This document shows, in pieces, positions 7,546-11,587 of a stretch of 11,587 nucleotides of DNA (position 1 is the stretch's first letter; the number at the start of each line of letters is the position of its first letter). Below the pieces are notes generated by a model. That model had not been told where the DNA came from. It saw only the letters and a list, made by a program, of their open reading frames with translations, and searched no databases. Position numbers and translations under genes: made by a program. Source of the DNA: Bacteroidota bacterium (GTDB lineage Bacteria; Bacteroidota; Bacteroidia; Chitinophagales; UBA2359); assembly GCA_020629895.1 (NCBI GenBank), contig JAHDCM010000061.1:1-11587 (forward strand). The letters are read 5' to 3'.

Positions 7546-9792
7546 ATGAAACACTTTTTTTTAGGATTTTGCCTTAGTCTAGTTATTAGTCAAGTTTTTG
7601 CTCAATCACAACAACGCCGTTGTGCAACAAGTGATATGGTGCAATATAGTTTAGAAACCTATCCGCATGTGCGAACACAGGTGGAAAAGGTAGAAGCTCA
7701 AGTTGCAGCTTATGAAGCTAATGCCCAAACACAGATTAACAAATCAAGTAGTGTGATTACTATTCCTACGGTAGTACATATTGTTTGGTATGAAGGAGCG
7801 ACCAACTCTAATGTGAGTGACGAACAAATCTACTCACAAATTGAAGCACTCAATTTGGCCTTTCGAAAACAAAATGAAAATGCGCAGAATATTCGAAGTG
7901 TTTTCGAAGATTTGGCGGCAGATGTAGAAATTGAGTTTTGTTTGGCTCAAGTCGATCCCAATGGGAATCCTACCGATGGGATTACACGCACGCGTACCGA
8001 CACGCGTACTTTTGATATTTGTGGGACTAGAGATATAGTGGGGCAAGACTGTGAATTAATGAAGTATAGTAATAAAGGAGGAAGAAGTGGTTGGCCCTCT
8101 GATGAATATTTGAACATCTGGGTGGTTAATGATATGTCTGATGGTGTATTGGGATATGCTTATTTACCAGGCACTGCCCCCAATTCTGCCGTAGATGGTT
8201 TTGTAGTCATTCATCGGGCATTTGGTACAATGGGCAGTGCGCGAAGTCCTTATAATGGAGGAGCCACTTCCGTTCATGAAATTGGACACTGGTTAGGTCT
8301 TCGCCATCCCTGGGGTTCTGGTGATGACAATAGCAATTGTAATGCTGATGATGGTATTAGCGACACACCTAAGATTGATGGCAGTAATTACACTTGTAAC
8401 AAAAATCGCAATAGCTGCGGTTCTGGTCAAACAGGTGACTTACCAGATATGGTTGAAAATTTTATGGACTACACCGATGATGCTTGTACTAGTATGTTTA
8501 CACACGGACAAAAGACACGCATGCGGTCTATCATTGAAGGTAATGGCTACCATAGCTCTGTTGCCAATAATAGTATCGCTTGTAACTCCATTTTACAAGA
8601 TATAGATGCCGCTATTGTAGATGTGACATTCCCTACCAAAGAAGATCGTAACTGTTCTAGTTTTTCTCCTGTCATTCAATTACAAAATCGAGGACGAGAG
8701 CCTCTATTTTTTGTCAACCTAAACTACACTATTGGAAGTACTGGAACGGGGCAACAGTATGTTTGGTCATACAAGGGTGAGGGCGATGGACTTGAAAGCT
8801 TAAAATCAGAACTCGTTACGCTCCCACCAATAAGTGTTCCTATTGGAGAAAGCCCCGTAATTGTTACCAATGATGGCCCAATGTACGAACTCATTATCAG
8901 CCTCAATTCTCCCAATGTAGTGGAAGATCAAGACCCATCTAATAATAGCCTCGTTTATCGTTTTCCTATTATAAGTGGTGGTTTTAAAAATGGTATTGAC
9001 GAAGATTTTGAAAGTGGTACCTTCCCGCCTACTGAGTGGGAAAATGGAAAACGAGCTGTATTTGAGAATTTTGAGGGTGCAAGTGCTAATGGGAACGGTA
9101 ATACTTGTATGTATATCAACAATCTTGATTATCCAGGTCTTTATAACGACGATGAGATGATTCTTCGAGAATTAGACCTTAGTGCCATAGAAGCTCCACA
9201 ACTTACCTTCGACTATGCCTATTGCCAACTAGACAGTGCCGAAATTGGTGATGAACTGATGGTCATGTTTAGTGCTGATTGCCGAGAAAGATGGGACACT
9301 GTTTATTTTAAAACAGGTTACTTTTTAGCCACCGCAGATGCCCAAGAAACTCCTTTTGTTCCAGAAGCTACTGACTGGAAATCGGTAACGGTCGATTTAT
9401 CAGACTACAATGCTGCCCGAAATGCGACTATCAAATTTGTACAAGTAAGGGGACAAGGCAATAATTTATTTCTGGATAATATCAACATTTCAAGTAGCTT
9501 TGCAGTAGGCATTGAGGAGTTTGTAGAAAATACGCCCACACTACGTTTATTCCCCAACCCTGCTACCCAGTTTACACAAATTGACTATCAAATAGATGCG
9601 GCCTCTACGGCTTCTTACCAACTCAATGTGTACGATAAACTCGGGCGACTAATTGTTTCTAATACCTTTACTGCTGCTCAAAATCAGGGAACTTACTTTC
9701 TCAATACCCAAGATTTAGCGGCAGGTATGTATTTTGTTGAACTGAAAGGTAAGCAAGAAACACAACAAGCCAAACTATTGATTGTCAAATAA
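7546..9792 (+). CDS. M43 (pappalysin/cytophagalysin) metalloprotease 2, T9SS-secreted
   Basis: This 748-residue paralogue of the preceding protease has the same domain order. The signal peptide ends at about 19 (SQVFAQ) and the propeptide carries RRCATS (C26). The zinc motif is HEIGHWLGLRH (H244, E245, H248, H254), with C265...DDGISDTP...C284 and the Met-turn FMDYT (M307, Y309). A linker and MAM/jelly-roll-like domain cover about 486-647 (DFESGTFPP, GNNLFLDNI), and the T9SS type A domain about 665-748 (LFPNPATQF, GMYFVEL, LLIVK). The catalytic core is close to its neighbour, with shared blocks EYLNIWVVND-type, GVLGYAYLPG and SVHEIGHWLGL. The linker and sorting domains have diverged much more. 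This indicates tandem duplication. Both copies keep intact active sites, so the second is not a decaying copy. It lies 34 bp before the hydrolase gene's ATG. Confidence 0.93.
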   Translation: MKHFFLGFCLSLVISQVFAQSQQRRCATSDMVQYSLETYPHVRTQVEKVEAQVAAYEANAQTQINKSSSVITIPTVVHIVWYEGATNSNVSDEQIYSQIEALNLAFRKQNENAQNIRSVFEDLAADVEIEFCLAQVDPNGNPTDGITRTRTDTRTFDICGTRDIVGQDCELMKYSNKGGRSGWPSDEYLNIWVVNDMSDGVLGYAYLPGTAPNSAVDGFVVIHRAFGTMGSARSPYNGGATSVHEIGHWLGLRHPWGSGDDNSNCNADDGISDTPKIDGSNYTCNKNRNSCGSGQTGDLPDMVENFMDYTDDACTSMFTHGQKTRMRSIIEGNGYHSSVANNSIACNSILQDIDAAIVDVTFPTKEDRNCSSFSPVIQLQNRGREPLFFVNLNYTIGSTGTGQQYVWSYKGEGDGLESLKSELVTLPPISVPIGESPVIVTNDGPMYELIISLNSPNVVEDQDPSNNSLVYRFPIISGGFKNGIDEDFESGTFPPTEWENGKRAVFENFEGASANGNGNTCMYINNLDYPGLYNDDEMILRELDLSAIEAPQLTFDYAYCQLDSAEIGDELMVMFSADCRERWDTVYFKTGYFLATADAQETPFVPEATDWKSVTVDLSDYNAARNATIKFVQVRGQGNNLFLDNINISSSFAVGIEEFVENTPTLRLFPNPATQFTQIDYQIDAASTASYQLNVYDKLGRLIVSNTFTAAQNQGTYFLNTQDLAAGMYFVELKGKQETQQAKLLIVK

Positions 9793-9826
9793 CTATACAC
9801 ACATAATTAAGCCAAAACTCCAACAG

Positions 9827-10510
9827 ATGAAAATCACTTTTTATGGACATGCCTGTTGTCATATTGAAATAGGTAGTACCAATATTTTGTTTGATCCCTT
9901 CATTACTCCTAATGAAAAGGCCAGCCATATTGATATTAGTACGATCAAAGCCGACTATATCTTTCTTTCACACGGACACAATGATCATATCTATGATGCC
10001 TTGAGTATCGCCCAACAAAATGATGCAACCATTGTCAGTAATTTTGAAATTTATCAATGGTACAATAAGCAACACAATTATTCTAAAACACATCCACTAG
10101 CACAAGGAGGAAGTTGGAAATTTGATTTTGGAAAGGTAAAATGTGTCAATGCTATTCATTCGAGCAGCTTTCCTGACGGCACTTATGCTGGCAATCCAGT
10201 AGGCTTTGTTTTTGAAACTCCCGAAGGTAATTTTTACTTCGCAGGTGATACTGCCCTTACAATGGATATGAAGCTCATTCCGATGTTTACTAAACTCGAC
10301 TTTGCTTTTTTGCCAATTGGTGATAACTTTACTATGGGAATAGAAGAAGCAGTTGTAGCCGCTCAATTCATCGAATGCAATAAAATTATTGGAATTCACT
10401 ACGATACCTTTGGCTTTATTGTGATTGATAAAGAACAAGCAAGCCAAGCATTTGCAGCCAAAAATACAAACTTATTACTCCCCGAAATTGGAGAAAGTAT
10501 TACCCTATAA
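9827..10510 (+). CDS. UPF0173-type metallo-beta-lactamase-fold hydrolase
   Basis: This 227-residue cytoplasmic protein has no signal peptide. It opens with MKITFYGHACCHIEIG and carries the metallo-beta-lactamase motif SHGHNDH (H49, H51, D53, H54). Further probable metal ligands are H111 (in NAIHSSS), D141 (FAGDTA) and H191 (GIHYDTF). Sequence and length fit the UPF0173/YtkL-like family of metal-dependent hydrolases, which has no settled substrate. The frame stays open upstream to a TTG at 9782 that overlaps the protease gene. I chose the ATG at 9827 because the family's first strand begins there and the extra 15 residues look like random tail. It lies 34 bp after the protease stop and is probably the last gene of that operon, though a functional link to the proteases is not evident. 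Confidence 0.9.
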   Translation: MKITFYGHACCHIEIGSTNILFDPFITPNEKASHIDISTIKADYIFLSHGHNDHIYDALSIAQQNDATIVSNFEIYQWYNKQHNYSKTHPLAQGGSWKFDFGKVKCVNAIHSSSFPDGTYAGNPVGFVFETPEGNFYFAGDTALTMDMKLIPMFTKLDFAFLPIGDNFTMGIEEAVVAAQFIECNKIIGIHYDTFGFIVIDKEQASQAFAAKNTNLLLPEIGESITL

Positions 10511-10559
10511 CTCCCTTTTTGATAAAGCCTTGATTTGTCACACAAAGTTCTTTTACAAG

Positions 10560-10601
10560 AATCCTTTCCTTATTAATTCTGTAATTAACAAGGAAAGGAT
10601 T
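10560..10601. repeat. long palindrome between hydrolase gene and parA
   Basis: AATCCTTTCCTT (10560-10571) and AAGGAAAGGATT (10590-10601) pair perfectly over 12 bp. Inside, TTAATT (10573-10578) pairs with AATTAA (10583-10588) around CTGT, with one A/C mismatch between the two stems. The Ts after it are broken (TTAATTTTG), so it is a poor terminator on this strand. It overlaps the parA -7 candidate by one base and spans its -33 region. It could be an operator, a terminator for the upstream operon, or both. Confidence 0.65.
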
Positions 10602-10608
10602 AATTTTG
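10601..10608 (+). promoter_or_regulatory. Bacteroidota -7 promoter element for parA
   Basis: TAATTTTG fits TAnnTTTG. CTG (10579-10581) stands 19 bp upstream as a two-of-three match to the -33 TTG. The start codon is 28 bp downstream. The long palindrome lies across the spacer, so binding there would block this promoter. Confidence 0.5.
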
Positions 10609-10636
10609 TAGGATATTAAATAGAGAACAGTCAACT

Positions 10637-11467
10637 ATGGGAAAAATTATAGCAATTGCTAATCAAAAGGGAGGAGTTGGTAAAACAACCACTTCCATCA
10701 ACCTAGCCGCCAGTCTTGCTGTCTTAGATTACAAGGTATTACTAGTTGATGCAGACCCTCAAGCAAATGCGAGTTCAGGTCTTGGCATCGAACCGCGCAC
10801 GGTAGAAACGAGCATCTATGAATGCCTTATTGGTAAATCAAGTCTCGAAGATGCAACTCTCAAAGTTGATTCACCTAACCTTTTCTTAGTTCCTTCACAT
10901 GTCAATTTGGTAGGGGCAGAGGTTGAATTGGTCAACAAGACCAATCGCGAAAAGTTGATGCGCAAAACCCTCCAAAAGGCAAAGAAAAAATACGATTTCA
11001 TTATCATTGACTGTTCTCCCTCGCTAGGTATTACCACTGTCAATGCCCTTACGGCTGCCGACTCGGTGATTATTCCTGTGCAATGTGAGTATTTTGCATT
11101 GGAAGGCTTGGGTAAACTCATTCAAACCATTAAACTCGTCCAAAATAACCTTAACAAAAAACTAGAAATAGAAGGTATCCTACTCACGATGTACGATTCT
11201 CGTCTTCGTTTGTCCAATCAAGTTATCAACGAAGTAAAACGCCATTTCCGCACCCTTGTTTTCAATACCATTATTCATCGAAACACCCGCTTAGGTGAAG
11301 CCCCTAGCTTTGGAAAGTCGGTCATTATGTATGACATACAATCGAAGGGAGCTATTAATTATCTAAATTTAGCAAAAGAATTACTAGAAAAAAATGGGCT
11401 AACGCCTATGAATCAAGAGGCGAAAGAGTCGAAGAAAACAACGAAGAAAACAAAAAAGACGAAGTAA
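10637..11467 (+). CDS. parA: ParA/Soj chromosome-partitioning ATPase
   Basis: This 276-residue protein starts MGKIIAIANQKGGVGKTT. It has the deviant Walker A of the ParA/MinD family (KGGVGKTT, residues 11-18, signature lysine K11, catalytic lysine K16). The A' motif is LLVDADPQANAS (about 36-47) and the Walker B-like segment is FIIIDCSPSLG. It lacks the N-terminal helix-turn-helix of plasmid ParAs, which fits a chromosomal Soj type. ATP-bound dimers bind DNA non-specifically, and ParB stimulates hydrolysis to move the origin region. The family core ends near residue 255; a lysine/threonine-rich tail (KKTTKKTKKTK) follows and may add DNA affinity. parB usually follows parA, but the window shows only a structured repeat after the stop. 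Start choice is secure because the Walker motif is at the N-terminus. Confidence 0.95.
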   Translation: MGKIIAIANQKGGVGKTTTSINLAASLAVLDYKVLLVDADPQANASSGLGIEPRTVETSIYECLIGKSSLEDATLKVDSPNLFLVPSHVNLVGAEVELVNKTNREKLMRKTLQKAKKKYDFIIIDCSPSLGITTVNALTAADSVIIPVQCEYFALEGLGKLIQTIKLVQNNLNKKLEIEGILLTMYDSRLRLSNQVINEVKRHFRTLVFNTIIHRNTRLGEAPSFGKSVIMYDIQSKGAINYLNLAKELLEKNGLTPMNQEAKESKKTTKKTKKTK

Positions 11468-11500
11468 GTAGGCTCAAGTACTTGATATTTTTTTGATATG

Positions 11501-11587
11501 GGGCGTGTCCCCATTTTTCAATCGAAACCTGTCAGGTTGATTGAAAAAATGGGGTCGGGCTATCCGCTTGTAGTTATCTCACACCCG
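11501..11587 (-). repeat. structured repeat, copy 2, inverted and cut by window end
   Basis: Read on the minus strand this carries the same TGAG..AACTACAA.CGGATAGCCCGACCCC block and the same AAAAATGGGGACACGCCC flank as the copy at 4220-4324. The core differs: ATTTTTCAATC (11513-11523) pairs with GATTGAAAAAAT (11539-11550), and AACCT (11526-11530) pairs with AGGTT (11534-11538) around GTC. It begins 33 bp after the parA stop and continues past the window. Confidence 0.78.

Noticed and set aside
9782..9826. TTG start extending the hydrolase by 15 residues
   Set aside because: It would begin inside the protease gene, and the added residues do not resemble the family. The ATG at 9827 gives the usual start and length.
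10425..10619. Small plus-strand open frame of 64 codons across the hydrolase end
   Set aside because: It overlaps the hydrolase in another frame, has no recognisable domain, and runs through the palindrome.
1..11587. CRISPR array, tRNA, rRNA or parS site
   Set aside because: No regularly spaced direct repeats, cloverleaf, rRNA-like stretch or CACGTG-centred 16-bp palindrome was seen. parS may lie outside the window.

Overview
The window reads as the chromosome of a Bacteroidota bacterium. Three proteins end in a type IX secretion (T9SS) type A sorting domain. Gene starts lack Shine-Dalgarno sequences, and the two best promoter candidates match the Bacteroidota -7 element TAnnTTTG. The DNA is AT-rich. 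The cytophagalysin-type M43 proteases and the style of the structured intergenic repeats suggest Saprospiria or a relative, but this is inference without a marker gene.

Layout. (1) 10-1683, minus strand: a secreted two-PDZ protein with no protease domain and a T9SS sorting domain. (2) 1684-2118: a 435-bp divergent intergenic region. It holds a 161-bp MITE-like palindrome with perfect 22-bp ends flanked by TAA, then four GTTAA boxes phased at 10-11 bp. (3) 2119-5054, plus strand: a sensor histidine kinase with a PDZ domain in its periplasmic part, then an OmpR-family response regulator. The two are separated by 290 bp filled by a multi-hairpin repeat, and the pair is closed by a strong intrinsic terminator at 5086-5122. 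(4) 5261-10510, plus strand: a probable operon of two tandem paralogous M43 metalloproteases (both T9SS cargo) and a UPF0173-type metallo-beta-lactamase-fold hydrolase. A good TAnnTTTG promoter stands in front. (5) 10511-10636: a long palindrome overlapping a second TAnnTTTG promoter candidate. (6) 10637-11467: ParA/Soj with a lysine-rich tail. (7) 11501-11587: a second, inverted copy of the structured repeat, running off the window.

How it may work together. The most system-like unit is the divergent pair: a PDZ-bearing sensor kinase and a secreted PDZ protein, with a tandem-repeat array between them of the kind OmpR/PhoB regulators bind. I infer an envelope-sensing two-component system whose regulon may include the secreted PDZ protein. 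The MITE now sits between the array and that gene. The most unusual non-coding signal is the pair of repeats at 4220-4324 and 11501-11587. Their flanks are nearly identical, but their hairpin arms differ in sequence while keeping base pairing, which implies selection on structure. The proteases probably act outside the cell. The ParA gene belongs to chromosome partitioning; no parB is visible before the window ends.
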